Source: Ruminococcus sp.
GTDB taxonomy: Bacteria > Bacillota > Clostridia > Oscillospirales > Ruminococcaceae
Length of the DNA: 64,000 nt
Assembly: GCA_024697545.1 (NCBI GenBank)
Contig: JAILFN010000048.1
Span: forward strand, 37,225 to 101,224
Direction of reading: 5' to 3'
The notes under the pieces were generated by a model. That model was not told the origin of the DNA, did no database searches, and was given only the letters and a program-made list of their open reading frames with translations. Positions within the stretch are counted from its first letter, which is position 1, and the number at the start of each line of letters is the position of its first letter. Both the position numbers and the translations under genes were made by a program. Below are positions 53,022 to 60,580 of the stretch, in pieces.

Positions 53022-53069
53022 TTACAAATTGTAACATATCAGAGCCGCTTATGTGTTACAATTTTGTAA
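53022..53069. promoter_or_regulatory. paired palindromic operator-like sites
   Basis: Two palindromes of type TTACAA-N1-2-TTGTAA (53022-53034 and 53056-53069), with centres about 34 bp apart; the outer parts also form a 9-bp inverted repeat (ATTGTAACA 53028-53036, TGTTACAAT 53054-53062). They are upstream of the cdaR-like gene (about 100 bp from its -10) and of rimM. The binding protein is unknown; autoregulation by the CdaR-like protein is one possibility. Confidence 0.5.
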
Positions 53070-53248
53070 ATACTCGAAATTTTCATCTATTTTTCAAAAA
53101 ACGAGGGCGGTTGTTGTATAATATAGTGCGAAAGAGATTACAAATCGGTTACTTTTAAACTTTTTGTGAACACTCGTCCGTTTTTCTTCCCGAAGCATCA
53201 TCGCCCGCCCGAGCCGCCTCCGGGGCAGGGCGGTGTTGCCGCGCTAAA

Positions 53249-53277
53249 TTGACATGGCGGGTAAGATGTGATATACT
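53249..53277 (+). promoter_or_regulatory. sigma-A promoter of rimM
   Basis: TTGACA at 53249-53254 and TATACT at 53272-53277, 17-bp spacing, 36 bp upstream of the rimM ATG. Confidence 0.88.
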
Positions 53278-53313
53278 ATATAAGAATAATTTGCGGACGT
53301 AAGGAGAAACGCT

Positions 53314-53817
53314 ATGAAACAGATGCTTGAAATATGCAAGATAACCTCAGTGGTGGGGCTGAAAGGCGAGGTCAAGGTGCAGCCCTGGTGCGACGACCCT
53401 CAGCTGCTCTGCGAGCTTGACACCCTTTACCGCAAAAGCGGCGACCCCGTGACAGTCGAGCGTGCGCGGGTGCAGAAGAATATGGCGGTGCTGAAGCTCA
53501 AAGGCACCGACACCGTTGAGGAGGCGCAGAAGCTGCGCGGGGCAGTGCTTTACATGGACCGCGATGACGTTGAGCTTCCCGAGGGCAGCTGGTTTATCGC
53601 CGATCTGATAGGTCTTGAAGTGCGCGATACCGCTTCGGGCGAGGTCTACGGCAAGCTTTCTGACGTGACCGAAACGGGCGCAAACGACGTATACCATATC
53701 AAAGCCCACGACGGCAGACTGCTTTTAGTCCCAGCGATCCCAGAGGTCATCGACAGCATAGACCTCGAAGGCGGCGTGATGACCATAACCCCTCTGGAGG
53801 GGCTGTTTGATATCTGA
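53314..53817 (+). CDS. rimM: 16S rRNA processing protein RimM
   Basis: A 167-aa protein with an N-terminal RimM beta-barrel (residues about 5-85; KITSVVGLKGEVKVQPW is the typical start) and a C-terminal PRC-barrel (about 92-167; DLIGLEVRD, YHIKAHDGRLLLVPAIPEVI). It helps 30S assembly by binding S19. GGAGAAACGC precedes the ATG. In most bacteria rimM is followed directly by trmD; here another gene lies between them. Confidence 0.95.
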   Translation: MKQMLEICKITSVVGLKGEVKVQPWCDDPQLLCELDTLYRKSGDPVTVERARVQKNMAVLKLKGTDTVEEAQKLRGAVLYMDRDDVELPEGSWFIADLIGLEVRDTASGEVYGKLSDVTETGANDVYHIKAHDGRLLLVPAIPEVIDSIDLEGGVMTITPLEGLFDI

Positions 53818-53838
53818 CGCTTTCGGCGGGATAATGAT

Positions 53839-53864
53839 ACCGCGCCCCCTTTGCGGAGCGCGGT
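53839..53864. terminator. weak terminator-like hairpin between rimM and antisense gene
   Basis: ACCGCGC (53839-53845) with GCGCGGT (53858-53864), followed by GTTGGTTT on the plus strand. The T-run is poor in both directions, so it may only slow polymerase. Confidence 0.4.
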
Positions 53865-53875
53865 GTTGGTTTGAT

Positions 53876-54769
53876 CTATATTTCAAAAGCGTCTATGCCG
53901 AAGGCTTCCTTCCACGGCTTGTGGACGTAGAAGTAGCTTTTGTTGAACGCCCCCGGTTCACAGGAATCGATAAAGCAGGTGGGAGAGCTTTTTTTCAGGT
54001 ATTTGGAATACACCGTATCGTATGAGTCGCTGCCAGAGTATACCGTGCTTTTGGTGAGTTTGTTACCCTTGAGCTTTAAGCGTGAAAGGGTGCATTTGCC
54101 GCCCGAGGCGTAAGCAGTTTTTATGATAAAGTATTTCTTGCCTTTCCTGTAAAGCGAACTGTATCCCTTGAGGATCGCCGCGCGTTTGGGCTTTCCTTTA
54201 TTATAGGTGAGCACGACAAGTCTGTGACCTTCCGCTGCCGTGTATCCGTGTATCAGAAGCTCGGGGATATTGTCGTTGTTTATATCCGAAAAGCCTATCC
54301 TCGCATAACCGCCCAGTTTCTTTTTCCATTTTCTACAACTGCCGTTCCACTTGGCATAGTTCAGATTCATGGTGAAGTATCTCTTTGAGCAGAATTTGCC
54401 GTATTCCTTTGTGCCGTCGGTGTTGTTGACGAAGGCTCTCACCTTCAGCTCGTATTTCGTTGCCTTTTTCAGACCTGATAGCTTTATCGTGCGGTTTGTG
54501 ATGTTCTTTTTCTTCCATTTTTTTGTACCCGCTTTACGGTAAAGCACCTGGAATCCGTCAGCGTGGATACCGCCGTAGTAATAAATGTTTACGGTTATCG
54601 TTGTCTCGGTGGAGAACTCGTTGCCAAGAGACAAGGGCATTTCGTTTGCGGCGACAGATGATGTGCTGCTGACGGTATCCGCGCCGCGGTATCCCTCAGC
54701 CCCCGCAGGCAGAGAAAAAGCACTCACCGCAATGATCGCGGCGGCAGCCAGAGAAACAGTTCTTTTCAT
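53876..54769 (-). CDS. exported protein with Fn3-like domain and EF-hand-like loop, antisense between rimM and trmD
   Basis: A 297-aa secreted protein: signal peptide (residues 1-24, ending AGA), Ser/Thr-rich spacer, an Fn3-like domain (about 60-130; GFQVLYRKAGTKKWKK, LSGLKKATKYELKVRAF), and a C-terminal domain (about 140-297) with DINNDNIPELLI, an Asp-rich calcium-loop (VCBS/EF-hand-like) seen in many Ruminococcus surface proteins. Very Lys-rich. The ATG at 54769 follows GGAAAGG; longer frames run into the promoter. It is opposite in direction to its neighbours and separates rimM from trmD, so it may be an insertion. Confidence 0.7.
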   Translation of the reverse strand: MKRTVSLAAAAIIAVSAFSLPAGAEGYRGADTVSSTSSVAANEMPLSLGNEFSTETTITVNIYYYGGIHADGFQVLYRKAGTKKWKKKNITNRTIKLSGLKKATKYELKVRAFVNNTDGTKEYGKFCSKRYFTMNLNYAKWNGSCRKWKKKLGGYARIGFSDINNDNIPELLIHGYTAAEGHRLVVLTYNKGKPKRAAILKGYSSLYRKGKKYFIIKTAYASGGKCTLSRLKLKGNKLTKSTVYSGSDSYDTVYSKYLKKSSPTCFIDSCEPGAFNKSYFYVHKPWKEAFGIDAFEI

Positions 54770-54800
54770 GGATACACGACCTTTCCGGATTTTTTTGATA

Positions 54801-54829
54801 ATTATAGCACATCCCGAGATAAAAGTCAA
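54801..54829 (-). promoter_or_regulatory. sigma-A promoter of the antisense exported protein gene
   Basis: Minus strand TTGACT (54829-54824) and TATAAT (54806-54801) with 17-bp spacing, 31 bp before the ATG at 54769. Confidence 0.82.
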
Positions 54830-54852
54830 TAAACAATTAAGGAGACATCATA

Positions 54853-55581
54853 ATGAGATTTGATATAGCAACACTTTTTCCCGAGTTCATCGAGACTGCT
54901 CTGAATGAGAGCATCATCGGGCGGGCGAGGGCTCGCGGGCTGTTTGAGGCGCACTGCCACAATATCCGCGACTATACTCTTGACAAGCACCGCCGCGTGG
55001 ACGACACCCCTTACAGCGAGCGTCAGGGGATGCTCATGCAGGCGCAGCCGATATACGACTGCTGGAAAGCCGTCTGCGGTGAACGAAAGCCGCACGTTAT
55101 CTATATGTCGCCGCAGGGCAGGACTCTGACGCAGAAGCGCGTCCGGGAGCTGGCGCAGATGGAGGATATCTTTATACTCTGCGGGCATTACGAGGGCGTT
55201 GACCAGAGGGTGCTGGACAGGATAGTTGACGAGGAAGTCTCGATAGGCGATTACGTCGTGTCGGGCGGTGAGCTGCCCGCACTCGTGCTTATCGACAGCA
55301 TCGTGCGTATACTCGACGGAGTGCTGTCGCAGCCCGACTGCTACGAGGACGAGAGCCACTGGGGAGGACTGCTCGAATACCCGCAGTACACCCGCCCCGA
55401 GGTATGGGAGGGCGAAGCCGTTCCGCCCGTGCTGCTTTCGGGGCATCATGCGAATATTCTGCAATGGCGGCGGGAACAGCAGTTGTACAATACGCTGAAA
55501 AAGCGCCCGGAGCTTCTTGAAAGCGCGGAACTGTCAGAAAAGGACTTGTACATATTAAACAAACTAAAGGACGAAACTTGA
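54853..55581 (+). CDS. trmD: tRNA (guanine-N1)-methyltransferase TrmD
   Basis: A 242-aa SPOUT-fold enzyme methylating G37 of tRNAs. MRFDIATLFPEF is the start motif; DDTPYSERQGMLMQAQP, the SAM-pocket trefoil knot CGHYEGVDQRVLD (about residue 112) and YVVSGGELPALVLIDS with LSGHHANI are all as expected. AAGGAGAC lies 8 bases before the ATG. No plus-strand promoter is obvious just upstream, so it may depend on rimM readthrough across the antisense gene. Confidence 0.95.
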   Translation: MRFDIATLFPEFIETALNESIIGRARARGLFEAHCHNIRDYTLDKHRRVDDTPYSERQGMLMQAQPIYDCWKAVCGERKPHVIYMSPQGRTLTQKRVRELAQMEDIFILCGHYEGVDQRVLDRIVDEEVSIGDYVVSGGELPALVLIDSIVRILDGVLSQPDCYEDESHWGGLLEYPQYTRPEVWEGEAVPPVLLSGHHANILQWRREQQLYNTLKKRPELLESAELSEKDLYILNKLKDET

Positions 55582-55914
55582 AAGAAATTGTGTGATACTT
55601 AAATATGATCAAATGTTTGTTAAGTCTATTTGTACAGATTTACATAAAAGCCAAATTATTTTGTAAACTATGCACAATGCCGCTATTTCCTTTAGGAAAC
55701 CATTTGTTAAAACAACAGAATTTTCGCAAAAAACGCCGCTTTGTGGAAATTTCGTGTTGACGAATCGAAAAGTCTGCGGTATAATTAATATGTGGAAGGA
55801 TAGTAGAGAAGTATATCGGTTGTACAGCTCGGTCGCCTCCATGAAGCGGCATGGTGCCGCCCAAGTCAAGAAAATGGTTTTTCCATTAAACGGTTATGAA
55901 TGGAGAGGTTTATT
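55582..55914 (+). promoter_or_regulatory. HPr promoter and 5' leader region
   Basis: This 333-bp gap contains the promoter TTGACG (55757-55762), 17 bp, TATAAT (55780-55785), and a leader of about 120 bases with a strong small hairpin (GCGGCA 55846-55851, TGCCGC 55855-55860). The section 55582-55750 is AT-rich with no feature I can name. Confidence 0.75.
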
Positions 55915-56187
55915 ATGTTCGTTAAAGATGTAGTAGTTCAGAATCAGGTAGGTCTTCACGCTCGTCCTGCGACCTTCTTTATCCAGAAGGCTAACGAGTT
56001 CAAGTCCAGCATCTGGATCGAAAAGGAAGACAGAAGAGTAAATGCAAAGAGCCTTCTCGGTATCCTTTCTCTGGGTATCGTTGGCGGCACTTCCATCAGG
56101 ATCATCGCTGACGGCGCTGATGAGCAGGCTGCTGTTGAGGGTCTGGTAGATCTCGTTGAGAGCGGTTTCTCCGAGGAAGCAAGATAA
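55915..56187 (+). CDS. ptsH: phosphocarrier protein HPr
   Basis: A 90-aa PTS phosphocarrier. His15-type motif NQVGLHARPATFF is present, and the regulatory Ser46-type site KSLLGILSLGI is kept, so HPr kinase control and CcpA signalling are possible. GGAGAGG lies 7 bases before the ATG at 55915 (an upstream ATG at 55900 overlaps that site and is not used). It is monocistronic: a promoter in front and a terminator behind. No EI or other PTS gene is in the window; Crh-type proteins are similar but have Gln in place of the active His, which is kept here. Confidence 0.92.
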   Translation: MFVKDVVVQNQVGLHARPATFFIQKANEFKSSIWIEKEDRRVNAKSLLGILSLGIVGGTSIRIIADGADEQAAVEGLVDLVESGFSEEAR

Positions 56188-56210
56188 GACATCTTAAAAG
56201 GCATATTTTT

Positions 56211-56240
56211 AAAGGCTATCCGCTTTGGATAGCCTTTTTT
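56211..56240 (+). terminator. terminator of ptsH
   Basis: AAAGGCTATCC (56211-56221) pairs with GGATAGCCTTT (56227-56237), followed by more Ts. Confidence 0.93.
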
Positions 56241-56259
56241 GCATTATATGACACGTCGC

Positions 56260-57753
56260 TTACTCAAACAGCACATAGCCTTCACGCATACAGACCGCCC
56301 TGACATCGTCGTAGGGGAGCGAGAACATGGTGTGGCATCTGCCGCTTTCGCCCACGGTGTATATTTTGAGCGTGCAGGTGTGGTTGAGCATCTGCAAGGG
56401 GTTGCGGACTATGCGTATGCGGCTGATGTTCGATTTCGGCAGGAATACCTTGTGGAACTTGTACCAGCGGCAGTAGTTCATAACGCAGCCCTGCTCGCTG
56501 AAGCCTACCGATGTGTTGAATGAGGCTGCGGCTTTTACGATCACGAGCCAGAGCAGAGGTACGGTGATGATGACCAGCAGCGCGTTGATCTCGCGGTGCC
56601 TGCCCATAAAGGTGTGCTCGAGCAGCTTCATCGCAACTATCGGCAGCACAGAACAGACGGCGGGGAGCGTAACGAACCTGCGGACGTCAGAAGCCGTGCC
56701 CGTGCGTACCTCAGGCTTTGGCAGCGGCAGGTCGGGGGTCAGAAGCCTGAGCGTTGTTGTCACCCGTCGGTAGGTGGTTATCGGTATCAGCGCCGATATC
56801 TCACGCCGTCTTTTGCCGTAGCCTGTGCAGTCGAGAGTTACCGAGCATATCCTGAACAGCTTCATGAGAAGCGTCTGCGTCAGGTCGTAGTAGTTTATCT
56901 TGTCGCGGTTTATGATGTGCCTGCGCTTTATCATGGCGCCGCTTCGGATATAGAACTGATCCTTGCTTCTTGACACCGTGAACGACCAGTGCCTTGCAAG
57001 CGTGGCTATGAACGATATTGACCAGCACAGCATAACGATGACCGCGATAAGCAGCACGGCTCTCGGCACCAGCTTTGAGAGGTTGAACAGCTGCCTGTCA
57101 AGCTTATCGATCTCGCCGTTGACTCTGCGGAGCATCTGCTGCTCGGTCTTTAATCCGAGTATCTTGTATACCTCGAACATGAAGGTGCCGTAAAGCAGCA
57201 CGCCCGACAGCGCCGAGGAGAAGATGAGCGAGAATATCATAAGGTGCAGCTTTCGCGGGGAGTAGGTGACCTTTGGCTTGACATACTCTCCGTTTGAGAT
57301 GAACTCATAAAGCAGGTCGGCATTCTTCCCCGAAAGCACGAGCTTTAGATCCTCCCGCGAGACTGTTTTGGCGTTTGTCTCGGCGTATATCGTGTGTACC
57401 TTGAACGGTCTGCCGTACCACGACTGGCAGAAGCTTACGGATGTCAGCTGAGAAAAATATATCTTTGTGGATACGATGCCGAATATCCCCGAGTGCGCGG
57501 TTATGCCGTCGGGCTCGATATCAAAGCGGACGAATATCCACCTCAGCAGCGCCAACGCGAATATCCCCGATATCGCGAGGATATCTACCCAGTTGGTGCG
57601 TATCCATTCCTGAAAGTTGAATCGGGAAGCTATGAGGTACTTTGAAAGCGGTATCAGCAGCAGCCAGAGGTTTCGGCTGGAGTATTCCACCATTTTCAGA
57701 GGGTGCTGGCGGTGCCTGAAAAACCGCGATATCTTCATGCGCCTGCTCGTCAT
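56260..57753 (-). CDS. bacterial PH-domain membrane protein (YdbT-like)
   Basis: A 497-aa protein with about six membrane helices and three bPH_2-type domains: one after the first helix pair (ALLRWIFVRFDIEPDGITAHSGIFG, here in part), one in the middle (FTVSRSKDQFYIRSGAMIKRRHII) and one near the end (FSEQGCVMNYCRWYKFHKVFLP). The pair YdbS/YdbT in Bacillus is linked to surface stress resistance. It overlaps the smaller PH gene by 4 bp (ATGA). Function here is unknown beyond this similarity. Confidence 0.85.
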   Translation of the reverse strand: MTSRRMKISRFFRHRQHPLKMVEYSSRNLWLLLIPLSKYLIASRFNFQEWIRTNWVDILAISGIFALALLRWIFVRFDIEPDGITAHSGIFGIVSTKIYFSQLTSVSFCQSWYGRPFKVHTIYAETNAKTVSREDLKLVLSGKNADLLYEFISNGEYVKPKVTYSPRKLHLMIFSLIFSSALSGVLLYGTFMFEVYKILGLKTEQQMLRRVNGEIDKLDRQLFNLSKLVPRAVLLIAVIVMLCWSISFIATLARHWSFTVSRSKDQFYIRSGAMIKRRHIINRDKINYYDLTQTLLMKLFRICSVTLDCTGYGKRRREISALIPITTYRRVTTTLRLLTPDLPLPKPEVRTGTASDVRRFVTLPAVCSVLPIVAMKLLEHTFMGRHREINALLVIITVPLLWLVIVKAAASFNTSVGFSEQGCVMNYCRWYKFHKVFLPKSNISRIRIVRNPLQMLNHTCTLKIYTVGESGRCHTMFSLPYDDVRAVCMREGYVLFE

Positions 57754-58241
57754 GTCCTGCCGCCCCCTTCGCTGTCAGGTATGGTGTCGGGCAGCAGCTG
57801 CTCGCCGCTTATCATGCTGTTGACCGTGGCGGCGATGTCACGCGCGTCGCGCTTGCGCAGAAAGGACAGCACCACCCTCGAACCCAGCGCGTTTATCACG
57901 ACAAAGTTAAAGCCCGTCAGTATGCCGAGGGGTGTTGATATCACAGATATGCTCTTGATCGAGCCTATCGGCATATAGTCGTCCTTGAAATAAAAGAACC
58001 CGCCCGAAGCCGCGATCTCGTTCTTTGTGATGACTACCTTCGCGTGGAAGAAATAGTGCGGGATAAAGACCAGCGCCGCTGTCAGTATCAGCGTCCACAT
58101 CACACCCGCCGCGATCCTGAGCGTTCCCGCAGGCAGAAGCGCGGCATACCTGTATATCAGAAAACTGAGCACGGCTCCGAGCGCCGCCAAAACCAAATAA
58201 CCACAAAGCATAGCCCGCTTCGCCGGCAAATACCTCTTCAC
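57750..58241 (-). CDS. bacterial PH-domain membrane protein (YdbS-like)
   Basis: A 163-aa protein with two membrane helices (about residues 12-60) and a bPH_2 domain (about 75-150; VVITKNEIAASGGFFYFKD, DYMPIGSIKSI). It probably works with the longer PH protein downstream, whose ATG overlaps its stop. The GTG at 58241 has AAAGGAGG 7 bases upstream; a GTG six bases earlier (58247) lies too close to that site. Confidence 0.85.
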   Translation of the reverse strand: MKRYLPAKRAMLCGYLVLAALGAVLSFLIYRYAALLPAGTLRIAAGVMWTLILTAALVFIPHYFFHAKVVITKNEIAASGGFFYFKDDYMPIGSIKSISVISTPLGILTGFNFVVINALGSRVVLSFLRKRDARDIAATVNSMISGEQLLPDTIPDSEGGGRT

Positions 58242-58269
58242 CCACACCCCTCCTTTCGCGTGATGATAG

Positions 58270-58545
58270 TGCTGTACTGCTGAGGGCTCTGCCCTCAGAC
58301 TCCCGCCAGAGAACCCCTTTTGGAGAAGGGGTTCTCTGGACTCTCCCTAAACCTCTTTGTTCTTTTTTAGGCAGGGGCTGCGCCTTGACTGAAAAAAGAG
58401 ACCTTTTTTAAGCAGTCACATTACTATAAAAAACAGTATGCCCCTGCCTAAAAAAGAATAGAAAAAGTTTAGGAGGGGTCCGGGGAGACCCTTTCCAAAG
58501 GGTCCCCCGGCAGGGGTTTGGGGACAGCGTCCCCAATAGACCACT
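58270..58545. repeat. hairpin-rich intergenic element (inverted-repeat cluster, possibly MITE-like)
   Basis: Non-coding 276 bp packed with inverted repeats: TGAGGGC/GCCCTCA (58281-58297), a 14-bp perfect stem (58306-58319 with 58326-58339), a long imperfect inverted repeat of about 36 bp whose inner 19 bp are perfect (58360-58378 with 58440-58458), GACCCTTT/AAAGGGTC (58487-58494 with 58497-58504) and GGGGAC/GTCCCC (58520-58525 with 58529-58534). No ORF of its own. It lies between the PH genes and the fumarase alpha gene, where a fumarase beta gene would often be. Confidence 0.75.
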
Positions 58546-58557
58546 GCTATCGCCTCG

Positions 58558-59400
58558 TCAAAGGACGGTGTGAGCGTGACGGGTAACGTGGCAGCCTACG
58601 TTTACGGAGACAGGGAGGCCTGCTATGTGAGTGGGGGCGTGTTCGATGTTTACCGAAAGGCAGGTCTGAGTACCGCCGAAGCCCTGAGGCCCTATACCGA
58701 GGCGGTTTATCTTCTCGAGCATCTCAGCTTCAAGAGAAGCGTAAAGCTCGGAATCGGCACGCTCCGAAACGGGGCGGCAGAGGGCTTTTTTTGCAAGAAA
58801 AGCGCACTGTTCAAAATCGCCGCCGATGCCGACACCGATAACGATAGGCGGGCAGGGATTTGAGCCTGCCGTAGCACAGACGTTCACGACCCAGTCAACT
58901 ATCTCCTCGCGGGTGACGGAGGGGGTCATCATTTTCAGCTGCGACATATTCTCGCTGCCGAAGCCCTTGGGCGCTACCGTTATATGCACCTTGTCGCCCT
59001 CGACTATGTTCAGGTGAACTACAGCGGGGGTGTTGTCGCCCGTATTGACGCGCTCGAGGGGGTCGCCCACGACAGACTTGCGGAGCAGACCCTCGGTGTA
59101 GCCCTGCGACACGCCCTTGTTTATCGCGTCGATGATGTATCCGCCCGTGAAGTGTACTTCCTGACCGACATCAATGAACACGACAGCCATTCCCGTGTCC
59201 TGACATATCGGAAGAGTTTCTTTTTCCGCAGCGTCAAGGTTTGCAAGTATGTCATCAAAAACGCCCTTGCCGACGGGGGACTGTTCCTTTGCGGCACCGC
59301 ACTTTATGCAGTCGCACATATCCTCGGGGAGCTTCAGATTTGCTTTGATGCAAAGCTCCTTTATTGCTTCTGTTACCTGTGATACGTTTATCTCTCTCAT
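58558..59400 (-). CDS. fumarate hydratase class I, alpha subunit (TtdA-like)
   Basis: A 280-aa [4Fe-4S] hydratase subunit. CIKCGAAKEQSP (Cys ligand region), LPICQDTGMAVVF (about residue 65), GSENMSQLKMM and the C-terminal PVSVNVGCH with HAHTVL are family hallmarks. It adds water to fumarate to give malate, or acts on tartrate in TtdAB. It works with a beta subunit, usually the next gene, but none follows here. The ATG at 59400 (second of two, spacing 11 from AAAAGG) is chosen over that at 59409. Last gene of the zapA-U32-dut-amidohydrolase transcript. Confidence 0.9.
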   Translation of the reverse strand: MREINVSQVTEAIKELCIKANLKLPEDMCDCIKCGAAKEQSPVGKGVFDDILANLDAAEKETLPICQDTGMAVVFIDVGQEVHFTGGYIIDAINKGVSQGYTEGLLRKSVVGDPLERVNTGDNTPAVVHLNIVEGDKVHITVAPKGFGSENMSQLKMMTPSVTREEIVDWVVNVCATAGSNPCPPIVIGVGIGGDFEQCAFLAKKALCRPVSERADSELYASLEAEMLEKINRLGIGPQGFGGTQTCLSVNIEHAPTHIAGLPVSVNVGCHVTRHAHTVL

Positions 59401-59415
59401 ATTATTCATCGCCTT

Positions 59416-60567
59416 TTAATTACTTGTTTTTACCACTCTGCCGCCTATTACTACAAGCTTGGGGTCGCTCATTATCTCAAAGGGCATTCCGTCGAAAAGC
59501 ACAAGGTCTGCGCGTTTGCCCTCATCTATCGAGCCTGCAATGTCGGATATTCCCGCGATCTCGGCGGCGGATATCGTTACGCTTTCGAGCGCCTGTTCGT
59601 ACCCGAGCCCCGCCTTCATCGCTATGCCGACGCTTATCGGCAGATACTCTATCGGTATCTCGCTGTGGTCGGTGCATATGGCGGTCTTTATACCCGCGGC
59701 GGAAAGTATGCCTGCGTTCGCGGGGGTTATATTCGCCATCTCGGGCTTGCAGGGGTCGCAGAGTATGGGACCCACGATGGCGGGCGCACCCTCTTTTGCA
59801 AGCTCCTCGGCTATAAGATGACCGTCGGTGCAGTGTATCAGCACGGGATCCAGCTCGAACTCGCGGCTTATCCTCAGCGCCGTGAAGATATCGTCTGCGC
59901 GGTGGCAGTGGAAGTGCGCCTTTATCCTGCGTTGGAGAAGCGGTATCAGCGCCTCGCACTTGCTGTCAAAGTCGGGGTCGTCGCGCTCGGGGTCGTCCTT
60001 CGCTTCGGCATACTGCCGCGCCTTTTCCAGCATCTCACGAATTATCGAGGCTATCGCCATTCGCGTGAAGGGAGTCTCGTCGCGGTTCATGTAGGTCATC
60101 TTGGGGTTTTCGCCCATAGCGAATTTCATGCCGACGCGACGCAGGCACATATCGTCTATCCTCTTCCCGAGGGTGGAAACGGCTATGATATCGCCCGCCA
60201 CTGGGTTCATCGAGCCGGGGGATATCAGCACAGTGGTGATGCCCGCCTGACGCGCCTTCTCAAAGCTCAGATCCATCGGGTTCACGGCATCTATTATCCT
60301 CAGCTGCGGCGAGCAGGGCTCGGATTCCTCGTTGAAATCCTCCGCCTCAACGCCTACGCCCGCGGTGGTGAGCCCGAGATGTGTGTGCGCGTCGATAAAG
60401 CCGGGATAAAGGCAGGCGCCGCCCGCGTCGATATCATCCTCAGCCGTGCTTTCGGGCTGCCCCGACGATACTTTTTTTATGATGCCGTCTTCGGTCTCGA
60501 CCCAGCCGAGGTCTATGACCTGACGATCCTTGTTCATGGTGTATATCTTTGCGTTGTATATTTTCAT
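59416..60567 (-). CDS. amidohydrolase (imidazolonepropionase-like)
   Basis: A 383-aa TIM-barrel metal hydrolase. PGFIDAHTHLGL (about residue 55) has the first H-x-H; further ligands appear as AHFHCHRADD (about 220), VLIHCTDGH (about 245) and CTDHSE (about 300). The C-terminal strand ends in GGRVVKTSN. The substrate is unknown: the family includes imidazolonepropionase, dipeptidases and cytosine deaminase-like enzymes. The ATG at 60567 has AAAAGGAA in front; a longer frame would overlap dut. It is 13 bp after dut and 15 bp before the fumarase gene. Confidence 0.85.
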   Translation of the reverse strand: MKIYNAKIYTMNKDRQVIDLGWVETEDGIIKKVSSGQPESTAEDDIDAGGACLYPGFIDAHTHLGLTTAGVGVEAEDFNEESEPCSPQLRIIDAVNPMDLSFEKARQAGITTVLISPGSMNPVAGDIIAVSTLGKRIDDMCLRRVGMKFAMGENPKMTYMNRDETPFTRMAIASIIREMLEKARQYAEAKDDPERDDPDFDSKCEALIPLLQRRIKAHFHCHRADDIFTALRISREFELDPVLIHCTDGHLIAEELAKEGAPAIVGPILCDPCKPEMANITPANAGILSAAGIKTAICTDHSEIPIEYLPISVGIAMKAGLGYEQALESVTISAAEIAGISDIAGSIDEGKRADLVLFDGMPFEIMSDPKLVVIGGRVVKTSN

Positions 60568-60580
60568 CAGCAGTTCCTTT

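Larger units (their letters stand above)
52834..53313. other. 480-bp divergent intergenic region with promoters and paired palindromes
   Basis: It holds the minus-strand cdaR promoter (52923-52951), the plus-strand rimM promoter (53249-53277), two TTACAA/TTGTAA palindromes (53022-53034 and 53056-53069), extra TTACAA half-sites (52906-52911 and about 53138-53143), and a further TATAAT at 53117-53122 with a weak -35. I see no ORF or stable RNA gene in it. Confidence 0.6.

Noticed and set aside
55800..55914. T-box-like element in the HPr leader (GGTGCCGCC resembles a T-box core)
   Set aside because: No specifier stem, no antiterminator pairing and HPr is not an aminoacylation-related gene; the resemblance comes from the small hairpin.
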